Shown piece by piece: positions 8,059-14,562 of a stretch of 21,754 nucleotides of DNA. Within the stretch, counting starts at the first letter, position 1, and every line of letters begins with the position of its first letter. The notes under the pieces are model-generated. The model saw nothing but the letters and a program-made list of their open reading frames with translations. It was not told the origin of the DNA and made no database searches. The translations under genes were made by a program, and so were the position numbers. The DNA comes from a virus: the IMG/VR virus record IMGVR_UViG_3300037091_000067, positions 1 to 21,754 of that record, one strand, 5' to 3'.

Positions 8059-8124
8059 TTGCAAGTGGTAACGTTTCTTTTAATACTCCCTACGAGCCCG
8101 CAGCCAAGAGATCAGCGAACATGA
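8059..8124 (+). CDS. Possible 21-codon leader ORF overlapping the next start
   Basis: A TTG at 8059 has a good ribosome site (GGAG at 8049-8052, six-base spacer) and opens a 21-codon frame ending in TGA at 8122-8124, which overlaps the ATG at 8121 as ATGA. The ATG at 8121 has a poor site of its own, so coupling through this leader would explain its translation. The alternative is that the real gene starts at an ATT at 8058, in the frame of 8121, which would add 21 polar residues. I cannot decide between them. Confidence 0.35.
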   Translation: MQVVTFLLILPTSPQPRDQRT

Positions 8125-8936
8125 GAGAAAAGTATTTTAATTCGCTCGAAGAATTCTTAACGCATATAAATAACGCAGAAGTTCCTGAATGGGCTCACTC
8201 AAACGACGCAAGCAGAGTCGAGTTTTTCGGTCACCTGACTTACGGGGAAGCGTTTGAGAAAGCCCAGAAGGGTTGCCCTGAGACAGCAGCCAAAATGAAG
8301 GAAATGTATAGCCGGTTACACGCAACAAGCGCAAAAGTCTTGAAACCTCAAATAATATTTGCAGACTCAGGTTTATTTTTTGACACCGCAACCTTTTTAG
8401 AAGGCACGCCCGAATATTGGTTAAGCGAGGAGATCACGGAAGTCGAAGGCAGAGGCTCAAGGGGAGTTGTTAAAATATACGCTAACATAGCCGCAGCGTG
8501 TTTCGTCACAGAGGACGACTTTATGAAACGTGGAGCTAATATGGTCCAGGCAGTCGAAATGCTGGAAATTTCAGGTTATTCGACAGAGATTATTTTGTGC
8601 GACGGCTTGGCCTCAAGTAGCTCAAGTAGCTCAGGCAGTACAGGCGTATATACATACATCACTATTAAGCAGCCAGATCAGATGCTTGATTTTGACAAGT
8701 TAGCTTTCGTACTCGGACACGTTTCATTTTTTAGAAGGTTAATGCTTAGATATTTCGAGAGCTTCTCGGAAGCAGAGAGAACGCTCCTCACTATCACAGC
8801 AAGCGGCGGCTATGGTTATCCGAGAGAAGTACCGGCTGAGAAAGGTATTTATTTAACAAGATCATCTTACAGCATGACTCAGGACGAATGGAGAAAAATT
8901 TTAAGTGAATACGTGACCTTTGAAGAAAAAATTTAA
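8121..8936 (+). CDS. Unknown phage protein, possibly DUF7192-like
   Basis: This 271-aa soluble protein has no membrane segments. Its pattern (an early FNSLEEF; FGHLTYGEAFEKAQKG at about 36-51; KIYANIAAACFV at about 118-129; a GANMVQAVEMLEISGYSTEI helix-strand at 138-157; and PDQMLDFDKLAFVLGHVSFFRR at 185-206) recalls a family of phage and plasmid proteins that I believe is DUF7192, of unknown function. A serine tract at 165-171 is encoded by a 9-bp repeat and is likely a linker. It is the first gene of a unit with its own promoter and terminator, and so is a candidate early or lysogenic accessory function rather than a virion part. Confidence 0.6.
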   Translation: MREKYFNSLEEFLTHINNAEVPEWAHSNDASRVEFFGHLTYGEAFEKAQKGCPETAAKMKEMYSRLHATSAKVLKPQIIFADSGLFFDTATFLEGTPEYWLSEEITEVEGRGSRGVVKIYANIAAACFVTEDDFMKRGANMVQAVEMLEISGYSTEIILCDGLASSSSSSSGSTGVYTYITIKQPDQMLDFDKLAFVLGHVSFFRRLMLRYFESFSEAERTLLTITASGGYGYPREVPAEKGIYLTRSSYSMTQDEWRKILSEYVTFEEKI

Positions 8937-8957
8937 TCATAAAACAACGGAGTAAAT

Positions 8958-9002
8958 ATGAGCGAGTCCATGCTAACATTCGCAGAGGTTAACAATGTAT
9001 AA
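8958..9002 (+). CDS. Possible 14-codon leader ORF
   Basis: An ATG with a strong site (GGAG at 8949-8952, five-base spacer) opens a 14-codon frame (MSESMLTFAEVNNV) ending in TAA at 9000-9002, eight bases into the next gene. It is far too short to recognise. The arrangement resembles the leader ORFs before 8121 and 10223, and may tune translation of the 8995 gene, which also has its own AGAGG site. Confidence 0.35.
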   Translation: MSESMLTFAEVNNV

Positions 9003-9291
9003 ACTTATGGAAAGTCCCGATACGCTTTATTTTTTATTCAGAGGTAAGGAGGCTCTCATTACTCCAAATAAAATGAGTGCCTTTCAAGGTGTGAGGGGAA
9101 CGTGTTATCTTTATCAGATACAGGCGACGGATACAGACGAGAGAATACCGTTATGTATTATGAAAATTCATAATCCTTTAATGCGAAACTATTGGGGAGC
9201 AATCTGTACGAAAGAGCCGCTTGACTTTGGAGACGAACAGTATTTATATTTAATTAACATTGAACAACAAGAAATAATGAGGAGCTTATAA
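8995..9291 (+). CDS. Unknown 98-aa cassette protein
   Basis: A small, probably globular alpha/beta protein with aromatic residues throughout (LYFLFRGKE, CYLYQIQ, YLYLINIE) and three cysteines, without membrane segments. No family is recognised. ATG at 8995 follows AGAGG at six-base spacing and overlaps the preceding 14-codon ORF. Its stop overlaps the next start (TAATG). It is the second main gene of the promoter-to-terminator cassette; function unknown. Confidence 0.6.
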   Translation: MYKLMESPDTLYFLFRGKEALITPNKMSAFQGVRGTCYLYQIQATDTDERIPLCIMKIHNPLMRNYWGAICTKEPLDFGDEQYLYLINIEQQEIMRSL

Positions 9292-9557
9292 TGAAGCGAT
9301 TAACTAAATTATCAGTCCGGTTCGGACATAACGAGACATCACCAGCCGGACTTGAGAAATACTTACAGCAAAAAGTCGCCGCAGTTCCGGCTTTATTATC
9401 CGACAAGAGACCTCTCTCAATTATTTATAAACGTACTGCTATTGTAATCCATGCTAACAGCGAGAAGTCAATGCGTGAACTTATGCAAGTAATTACGGAA
9501 GGTCGTCAGGCTTTCGAGGGAGTCAAGGAAACACTTAAAAAAATGGAGATGAGATGA
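9291..9557 (+). CDS. Unknown basic 88-aa cassette protein
   Basis: A basic, probably two-part protein: an N-terminal stretch with a strand-forming segment (LSIIYKRTAIVIHA, about residues 42-55) and a C-terminal amphipathic helix (MRELMQVITEGRQAFEGVKE). No family is recognised. It starts by TAATG overlap with the gene before and ends by overlap with the next start, so the last three cassette genes are probably translated together. Confidence 0.55.
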   Translation: MKRLTKLSVRFGHNETSPAGLEKYLQQKVAAVPALLSDKRPLSIIYKRTAIVIHANSEKSMRELMQVITEGRQAFEGVKETLKKMEMR

Positions 9558-9802
9558 AAAAGAAAATCGTAATTAAAAAGCGCAAGCCAGTCGGTTCACT
9601 GCCAGACTTCATCAAAGTAGATACGTTCAAAAAACATCACTCAAAAGGTGACGAGGTTTGGTTGCGTGACTTCATAAAATTAAAAGGTTGCTCAAGGCAA
9701 GCCGTTTATGAAGCCGTGACAACCGGAAAGATCACCGGACTACAGAAATATAATACGCTGTTTATTATATGGGACGACGATAGTAAAAAATGGTTCACTT
9801 AA
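9554..9802 (+). CDS. Small helix-turn-helix DNA-binding protein (excisionase/MerR-like fold)
   Basis: The 82-aa protein has a strongly basic N-terminus (KKKIVIKKRK) and, from about residue 36, a pattern WLRDFIKLKGCSRQAVYEAV, then TGKITGLQKYN and a strand, which fits the winged helix-turn-helix of excisionase/MerR-like (HTH_17) proteins: helix, turn, recognition helix at SRQAVYEAV, wing. It closes the cassette and lies about 110 bp before a 20-bp palindrome, so it may regulate this cassette or the capsid genes downstream (inference). An excisionase role cannot be supported because no integrase is in view. The start overlaps the previous stop. Confidence 0.6.
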   Translation: MKKKIVIKKRKPVGSLPDFIKVDTFKKHHSKGDEVWLRDFIKLKGCSRQAVYEAVTTGKITGLQKYNTLFIIWDDDSKKWFT

Positions 9803-9884
9803 TATGCAGTCATTAAGCCGCAAAGCTATCATAGAGCCTCGCTACGTGACTTAATACCGTTAAACCTTATCTAATATCATAATG

Positions 9885-9913
9885 AAGCCTCTGACAGTTA
9901 CAGAGGCTTTTTT
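9885..9913 (+). terminator. Rho-independent terminator ending the accessory cassette
   Basis: A perfect 9-bp stem, AAGCCTCTG (9885-9893) with CAGAGGCTT (9901-9909), a 7-base loop and six T at 9908-9913. It sits about 80 bp after the last cassette gene and pairs with the promoter at 7987. Confidence 0.92.
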
Positions 9914-9930
9914 AATGACCGATCATTAAA
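9911..9930. promoter_or_regulatory. 20-bp near-perfect palindrome (candidate operator)
   Basis: TTTAATGACCGATCATTAAA pairs in nine of ten positions with its own complement. It begins in the T run of the terminator. Its size and symmetry suit a dimeric repressor; the helix-turn-helix protein encoded just upstream is the obvious candidate, but no binding is shown. Confidence 0.5.
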
Positions 9931-9942
9931 TAATTATATACG

Positions 9943-10025
9943 CAGGACACTCAACGTCATATATTATAATGGCTTATAGAATACTTCGGGACGTGCCTTT
10001 CTAAAATCAGGACACCGACAGGACA
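9943..10025 (+). repeat. Three CAGGACA direct repeats
   Basis: The heptamer occurs at 9943-9949, 10008-10014 and 10019-10025. The last two are 11 bp apart (one helical turn) and the first is 65 bp upstream. They could be binding sites for a regulator or terminase; chance cannot be excluded for a 7-mer. Confidence 0.35.
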
Positions 10026-10045
10026 AAACTAAGAAGGATAAGAAG

Positions 10046-10068
10046 TATATATTCTTTCAGAATATATA
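10046..10068 (+). other. AT-rich 10-bp hairpin
   Basis: TATATATTCT (10046-10055) pairs perfectly with AGAATATATA (10059-10068) around a TTC loop. Because it is nearly all A-T it is a weak RNA structure; it could instead act as a DNA melting or binding site. Confidence 0.5.
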
Positions 10069-10162
10069 TAGTCGGAGATAGTCAGCAAAATAATCCCTTC
10101 TAATTTTAAGGGAGACATCACGGAATTTACTCAATACTTTTCTCCATTGATTTTTTAATGTA

Positions 10163-10183
10163 CTTACAGGGAAAAACTGTAAG
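10163..10183 (+). other. 7-bp hairpin upstream of the scaffold gene
   Basis: CTTACAG (10163-10169) and CTGTAAG (10177-10183) form a perfect stem with a 7-base A-rich loop, 12 bases before the AAGGAG ribosome site at 10196-10201. No T run follows, so it is not a terminator; a role in mRNA stability or translation of the scaffold/coat message is possible. Confidence 0.5.
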
Positions 10184-10208
10184 GGCAAAATTTATAAGGA
10201 GATTTTTA

Positions 10209-10226
10209 ATGACGAGGTATTTTTGA
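10209..10226 (+). CDS. Possible 5-codon minigene ahead of the scaffold gene
   Basis: An ATG with the strongest local ribosome site (AAGGAG at 10196-10201) opens MTRYF and stops at TGA 10224-10226, which overlaps the TTG start at 10223. The TTG has its own weaker GAGG at 10214-10217. It may set the level of scaffold by translation re-initiation; no function of the peptide itself is implied. Confidence 0.35.
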   Translation: MTRYF

Positions 10227-10873
10227 CAATAGCAGAGATCAGAGCTTATTTATCAGAGCACGCAAGTACGCCCGAAGTGATTGCTTTACTCGGAGAACTT
10301 AGCCCGCTAACAAGCGATAAGGTTAAAGGCTTCTTGGAAGGTACGGAGGACGGAAAGAAACTCGCAAATAGCTTAACCGATCAGAGAGTCTCTCAAGGGA
10401 TTGAAACCTTTAAGAAAAATAACTTGAGTGCGCTGGTTAACGCTGAATACATCAAACTACACCCCGACGAAACGCCCGCAGATAAAAAACTTAGAGAGCT
10501 TGAGCAGAAATTTGAAGCCTCTCAGAAAAATGTCACGATCATGGGACTTAAGAATAAGGCTCTCAAGGTACTCGACGGTAAGAAAATTAACAAGGACTTA
10601 CTGGACTTGTTAGAGATCGGCGATACTGAGGAGGCTGTTAACACGAACGTAGCAAAATTTGTATTGTTATTTGACACAGCCGTAAATGAAGCCGTTGCGA
10701 TTAAGTTTAAGGAAAATGGCAGAGACGCTCCAAACGGCGACGACTTTAGTAAAAATTTCAAGGGCAAAAATCCATTTTCAAAAGAACATTTTAATATGAC
10801 CGAGCAGGGGAAACTTATTAAAGAGAACCCCGAACTTGCCGAACAGCTTAGGGCTGCCGCAGGGAAGAAATAA
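10223..10873 (+). CDS. Capsid scaffold protein (GP20/DUF4355-like)
   Basis: The 216-aa protein is helical and charged, with a central coiled-coil-like part (about residues 86-105) and a C-terminal box NPFSKEHFNMTEQGKLIKEN followed by PELAEQLRAAA. This tail is typical of phage scaffold proteins of the GP20/DUF4355 type, which guide coat assembly and then leave or are degraded. It lies just before the coat gene, as expected. The start is a TTG with GAGG five bases upstream, overlapping a 5-codon ORF that carries the stronger ribosome site. No protease gene is fused or adjacent. Confidence 0.82.
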   Translation: MTIAEIRAYLSEHASTPEVIALLGELSPLTSDKVKGFLEGTEDGKKLANSLTDQRVSQGIETFKKNNLSALVNAEYIKLHPDETPADKKLRELEQKFEASQKNVTIMGLKNKALKVLDGKKINKDLLDLLEIGDTEEAVNTNVAKFVLLFDTAVNEAVAIKFKENGRDAPNGDDFSKNFKGKNPFSKEHFNMTEQGKLIKENPELAEQLRAAAGKK

Positions 10874-10902
10874 TTTTTTTTTAATCATTTAAGGAGACAC
10901 CT
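10872..10902 (+). promoter_or_regulatory. U-rich leader plus strong ribosome site (copy 2, coat gene)
   Basis: A run of nine T, then AATCATTTAAGGAGACAC and the TTG start at 10903. It closely matches the leaders before 3155 and 19248. No stem precedes the T run. U-rich stretches beside a ribosome site can bind ribosomal protein S1, so high translation of the coat gene is a reasonable inference. Confidence 0.55.
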
Positions 10903-11880
10903 TTGACAACTTATGTAGGTACTGCAACCCGAATTGCGGATATTATCGTTCCTTCCGTTTTTAATCCGTACGTAATTCAGAGGACTGCTGAATTATCCGC
11001 TTTTTCTCAATCTGGCATTATAACTAACAATCCCGAACTTGACAGGCTTGCGATTGCTGGCGGTAAGTTTATTAACATGCCTTATTTCAATGATCTTGTT
11101 GGTGACGACGAAGTTCTCGACGACACTAACGGTCACGCTCTAACTCCCGCAGTTATTTCAGCCGGTCAGGATATAGCCGCTCTTTTAATGAGAGGTAAGG
11201 CTTGGGCTGTTAATGATCTGGCGAAAGCTATATCAGGCGACGACCCTATGAAAGCTATCGGTGATCTTGTAGCCGCATATTGGGCTCGTAAAAGACAGGC
11301 AGTTTTATTCTCCGCTCTTCAGGGAGCAATGGGTGTTAGCTCCATGTCTGGAAACGTTGCCGATATTTCGGCTGGTGTTGGAGCTCTCGGTGTTATTTCC
11401 GCTTCTACTTTTGTTGACGCTTTACAGGTACTCGGCGACGCTAAATATAAAATTACCGCAGTAGGCATGCACTCCGCAGTCGAAGCAAAATTACAGAAAG
11501 ATGATTTAATCATCACCTTGCCCGCAACTGATTTGAGACCCGAAATTAAAACCTTCGTTGGTCGTCAGGTTATCGTTGACGACGGCTGTCCTTATGCCAA
11601 CGGTGTTGCGACTACTTACATATTCGGTCAGGGTGCTTTCGGACTTGGTAACGGTGGAGCTCCGGTTCCTACTGAAACCGACAGAGATAGCTTAGCCGGT
11701 GACGATGTGTTAATCAATCGCCAGCATTACGTTCTGCATCCTCGTGGAATAAAGTTCGTCGGCGGTACGGTTGCTGGCTCAAGCCCGACTAACGCTGAAT
11801 TGGCTACTACTTCTAACTGGGCTCGTGTTTATGATAACAAGAACATCAGAATAATTAAGTTCATTCACAAGTTAGCCTAA
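10903..11880 (+). CDS. Major capsid protein, SPP1 gp13-like
   Basis: The 325-aa protein matches the SPP1-type coat family (HK97 fold) in length and pattern: an N-terminal IVPSVFNPYVIQRTAELSAF (about residues 14-33), then a Gly/Asp-rich loop, RGKAWAVNDLAKAISGDDPM (about 98-117), and a C-terminal RHYVLHPRG-like stretch (here INRQHYVLHPRGIKF). It has no N-terminal prohead extension of the HK97 kind, fitting the separate scaffold gene. TTG start with AAGGAGA and a U-rich leader. A strong terminator follows directly after the stop, so the coat message may end here in part, giving extra coat mRNA relative to downstream genes. Confidence 0.93.
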   Translation: MTTYVGTATRIADIIVPSVFNPYVIQRTAELSAFSQSGIITNNPELDRLAIAGGKFINMPYFNDLVGDDEVLDDTNGHALTPAVISAGQDIAALLMRGKAWAVNDLAKAISGDDPMKAIGDLVAAYWARKRQAVLFSALQGAMGVSSMSGNVADISAGVGALGVISASTFVDALQVLGDAKYKITAVGMHSAVEAKLQKDDLIITLPATDLRPEIKTFVGRQVIVDDGCPYANGVATTYIFGQGAFGLGNGGAPVPTETDRDSLAGDDVLINRQHYVLHPRGIKFVGGTVAGSSPTNAELATTSNWARVYDNKNIRIIKFIHKLA

Positions 11881-11902
11881 TTGTTCTTAGCTCTATTTTC
11901 GA

Positions 11903-11942
11903 GGGGAGTGTTGTTAGTGTTAACGCACTCCCCTTTTTTTTT
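11903..11942 (+). terminator. Rho-independent terminator after the coat gene
   Basis: GGGGAGTG (11903-11910) pairs with CACTCCCC (11926-11933); an inner GTTA/TAAC helix extends it. Nine T follow at 11934-11942. It begins 23 bases after the coat stop. The next gene starts only 14 bases later, so downstream expression needs read-through, antitermination or an unseen promoter. Confidence 0.9.
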
Positions 11943-11955
11943 AATCAGGAGTAAT

Positions 11956-12189
11956 ATGTCACTAATGGGATTTAACTTAAGACGCAGAAGGGCAAAGGAG
12001 GAAGCTCACAAAGAGACTCCAATCGGTAGAGGCTATATGGATTTTGACGCTCTTATGCAAATGACAATGGAGAGTTTAAGAAAACTTGCAAAAGATTTGA
12101 ACGTTCCTAAATACGCTAATTATACGAAGAAAGACCTCGCAGAAATAATCTGCAAAATTCCGGTAGATATTAATAAGTCAGATAATTAA
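11956..12189 (+). CDS. Small Rho_N/SAP-like protein after the coat gene
   Basis: The 77-aa basic protein has a C-terminal motif LRKLAKDLNVPKYANYTKKD followed by LAEIICK (about residues 45-71), which fits the small helical Rho N-terminal/SAP/HeH type of nucleic-acid-binding domain. Such proteins are often found directly after the coat gene in phages of this head type; their role is unclear. I start it at ATG 11956, which has AGGAG at 11947-11951. The frame is open back to a TTG at 11881, but that version would run through the terminator hairpin and is rejected. Confidence 0.68.
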   Translation: MSLMGFNLRRRRAKEEAHKETPIGRGYMDFDALMQMTMESLRKLAKDLNVPKYANYTKKDLAEIICKIPVDINKSDN

Positions 12190-12200
12190 GGAGATTTAAT

Positions 12201-13049
12201 TTGAGAAAAATTTATTTAGTAATCACAGCACTCGTTTTATGGATTGTGTTCACAAGCCTCACACAGGCTCAGTATATCTCAACGGCAAACGGTACAGCGA
12301 ACTCGTACATACAGTCCTTGATAAAGGCTGATTTGGATAGTCTGATAAAATTGCAGGCAGTAGGTTCTTCGGGCTCTTTCTCTGGTACGGTCACTTCCGA
12401 CTCGACAGCACAGCATTGGTCAAATTTATTACTTGGTTATATACTCAATAAAGCCTACCACGATACCTCAAATGCAGCAATATTAGATACTGCAATTGCA
12501 AGAATATCATTAACATTACAGGAACTTTCTAAAAAGCCAAATAGCAATATTTCAGGCTTTGCAACTTCAATTAAGCAAGACACAGCATTAAATTGGTTTA
12601 CAAATATTCTAACTGAGTTGTCTAAAAAACCTAATTCTAATATTGCTAACTATACAAGATCAGATTCAGCTACAGCACAAACAGCTCTTGTATTACAAGA
12701 GCTTTCGAGTATCAAATCCGACATGGATAACCTTAATATTGTCGATATTTGCCTTGTAGATACTGCATTAAATGATACCTGCACGTTATTTACTCAACAT
12801 TCCGTAAGTGTAGCCTCTTTAGGATTAGTGCATTGGTATTCTTATTGTATCTATTCGGATAGTGGATATTACTTTAGCAATAAATGGGGATTTGCTGTAC
12901 CTGTTGGAATTTTAAGCGCACAGGCACCAGCATGGAGTAGCTTTACATCGGGAGAATTATCACCTACTCAATTTCCAACCATTTACTATATGAAGTCCTC
13001 TGGTTATGCAGGAACACAAAATATATTCCTAAAGATATGGGGTAGGTGA
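12201..13049 (+). CDS. Secreted or surface protein with signal peptide and internal repeats (unknown)
   Basis: The 282-aa product begins with a good Sec signal peptide: MRK, a hydrophobic core at about residues 4-19, and a likely cut after TQA (residue 23). The middle has repeats LQELSKKPNSNI (106-117), LTELSKKPNSNI (137-148) and LQELSS (165-170), suggesting a repetitive helical stalk. The C-terminal third is rich in Tyr, Trp, Ser and Gly and probably forms a beta domain. No family is recognised. It starts at a TTG with AAGGAG at the end of the previous gene. A signal peptide is unusual for a gene among head and tail genes; it could be a fibre-like or exported host-interaction protein. Confidence 0.62.
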   Translation: MRKIYLVITALVLWIVFTSLTQAQYISTANGTANSYIQSLIKADLDSLIKLQAVGSSGSFSGTVTSDSTAQHWSNLLLGYILNKAYHDTSNAAILDTAIARISLTLQELSKKPNSNISGFATSIKQDTALNWFTNILTELSKKPNSNIANYTRSDSATAQTALVLQELSSIKSDMDNLNIVDICLVDTALNDTCTLFTQHSVSVASLGLVHWYSYCIYSDSGYYFSNKWGFAVPVGILSAQAPAWSSFTSGELSPTQFPTIYYMKSSGYAGTQNIFLKIWGR

Positions 13050-13050
13050 T

Positions 13051-14529
13051 ATGAAATATGCAACTATGAAAACATTTTTAATAATCTTTTTAGCATTAAC
13101 GGTTAATGGATTTGCAACACCTTATTATGTTGATCAGAATGCAACTGGTAATGGCTCTGGCTCAAGCTGGACGAATGCATCAAAAACCGTTTCAGGTTTA
13201 CCGTGGAGTTCCATACAGGGGGGAGATACAGTTTCTGTTTCTGGCGGAACTGATTCAACGGTTTATTCTGCTGGTATTGATGGTACTTCTGGCATAAATT
13301 ATATACCTCCCAAAACAGCTGTTGGTAGTCCTATTGTTTTTACAAAAGGTTGGGAAGCTGGACATAATGGAAATGTATATTTCACGCAAACTGAAAGTCC
13401 TATGCGCGGTTATTCTTTTTTAATGAATGATTGTCATAATATAAAACTTACTGGCTTAATATTTACTTCGGGAATGTCAGCGGGGGTTTATGATTGGTAT
13501 TCATGTTTATCTATGAATTATTGTTCAAATATTATAGTAGATAAATGTACAGTAATCAGCAATGGTTCTACTACTGGAATGTATCTGGCTTATTGTGACA
13601 GTTTAACAATTACACATAACACAATAACAGTTACCTCTAATAATATGACAAATGATGCAGATAATATTGATATAGCTTTGGGCAATGGCGGACATACAAT
13701 CACAAATAATGTATTCTATAATTATAGTTATAATGCCATACCTCATAATGATCTAATTCAAACAATACATACAGGCGGAACAAGTAATCTTCAAACAGTT
13801 ATTGCAAATAATTTCTTTTATTCGGCAGTTACCTATGGAGCTGGTTGTTTATTTATTTCAGAATCACTTGGTGAAAGATATTTAGTTTATAATAATATTT
13901 TTGTCACTCATATAGCTCCGAGTTATGCTGGTATTTATGCATTGCGTAATGATGCCACAAAGCATCTAAGCATAAGAGCATATAATAATACTTTTGTAAA
14001 TAGTTCTAATACTCATAATGGCGAACCCATAGAATTTGCAAGTGCTATAGATACTTTGATATTCAAAAATAATATAGTGGCAAATGATAGTGCCTCTCCC
14101 GTAATGATGAAATTTGTCAGTATTGCTGATAGTGTTAACTATAAGCAAATTGACTTTAACCAATATTATAGTTCAGTTGGAAATTCTGCCTATTGGGTAA
14201 CTTATACAAATCATGGCGTATCTTTGAGCGAATGGCAGGCATTAGGATATGATGCTCATAGCAGTATAGGTAAACCTACTTTTGTAAATGATGTAGGTTC
14301 TACTGCATCTGATTATGCACTTCAAACTGGTTCCGCTGGTATTGATGCAGGAACTCCTATTTCAATATTTGATACTGATTTAGAAGGTACTTTAAGACCA
14401 CAAGGTGCAGGATGGGATATGGGGGCATTTGAATATATACAACCTATCCCACCTATTGGTTCTGTTGGTTCTGTAATAATCCAATTAGGCAAAAAAGGAC
14501 TTCAATCATTTAGGATAAACTCTCGGTAG
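13051..14529 (+). CDS. Secreted parallel beta-helix protein (pectate-lyase-like / choice-of-anchor Q type)
   Basis: The 492-aa protein has a signal peptide (core at about residues 7-17, likely cut after NGFA), then YYVDQNATGNGSGSSWTNA, a common start of secreted right-handed beta-helix proteins. Many Asn-rich turns follow (ITHNTITV, ITNNVFYN, IANNFFYS, VYNNIFV, AYNNTFV, FKNNIVAN), the mark of beta-helix rungs. Near the C-terminus LEGTLRPQGAGWDMGAFEY is the choice-of-anchor Q motif. It is likely polysaccharide-binding or -degrading, like phage tailspikes, but I cannot assign catalytic residues. Codons end mostly in A/T and Asp is nearly always GAT, unlike the head genes, so the gene may come from a bacterial genome. 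Confidence 0.78.
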   Translation: MKYATMKTFLIIFLALTVNGFATPYYVDQNATGNGSGSSWTNASKTVSGLPWSSIQGGDTVSVSGGTDSTVYSAGIDGTSGINYIPPKTAVGSPIVFTKGWEAGHNGNVYFTQTESPMRGYSFLMNDCHNIKLTGLIFTSGMSAGVYDWYSCLSMNYCSNIIVDKCTVISNGSTTGMYLAYCDSLTITHNTITVTSNNMTNDADNIDIALGNGGHTITNNVFYNYSYNAIPHNDLIQTIHTGGTSNLQTVIANNFFYSAVTYGAGCLFISESLGERYLVYNNIFVTHIAPSYAGIYALRNDATKHLSIRAYNNTFVNSSNTHNGEPIEFASAIDTLIFKNNIVANDSASPVMMKFVSIADSVNYKQIDFNQYYSSVGNSAYWVTYTNHGVSLSEWQALGYDAHSSIGKPTFVNDVGSTASDYALQTGSAGIDAGTPISIFDTDLEGTLRPQGAGWDMGAFEYIQPIPPIGSVGSVIIQLGKKGLQSFRINSR

Positions 14530-14562
14530 GGATAACCTTTTCGCAAATAAATAAGGATAATT

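Larger units (their letters stand above)
9803..10222 (+). other. 420-bp stretch without a recognised gene (terminator, palindrome, repeats, hairpins)
   Basis: From left to right this holds a terminator (9885-9913), a 20-bp palindrome (9911-9930), three CAGGACA heptamers (9943, 10008, 10019), a 10-bp AT-rich hairpin (10046-10068), a weak hairpin (10094-10113), a 7-bp hairpin (10163-10183) and a 5-codon leader ORF (10209-10226). A TATAAT at 9965-9970 has no -35 partner. No tRNA or longer gene is seen. It separates the accessory cassette from the scaffold and coat genes and is the likeliest place for control of those genes. Confidence 0.6.

Noticed and set aside
8613-8639. 9-bp repeat TCAAGTAGC as a phase-variable tract
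   Set aside because: The unit is a multiple of three, so changes in number only alter the length of a serine linker and cannot switch the gene on or off.
9965-9970. TATAAT as a promoter
   Set aside because: No -35 match at 16-18 bases and no extended -10, so I list it only as a weak possibility.
9969-10004. 11-codon ORF starting at ATG 9969
   Set aside because: No ribosome site and too short to judge, so not listed as a gene.
7865-10222. tRNA gene, CRISPR array or insertion sequence in the non-coding gaps
   Set aside because: No cloverleaf, no regularly spaced repeats and no transposase or terminal inverted repeats were seen.
10223-10228. TTGACA as a -35 box
   Set aside because: These bases are the TTG start and Thr codon of the scaffold gene and no -10 box follows at proper spacing. 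The same holds for TTGACA at 10903 in the coat gene.
11881-11955. Longer version of the small Rho_N-like gene starting at a TTG at 11881
   Set aside because: It would translate straight through a strong terminator hairpin and lacks a ribosome site; ATG 11956 has AGGAG at a usable spacing.
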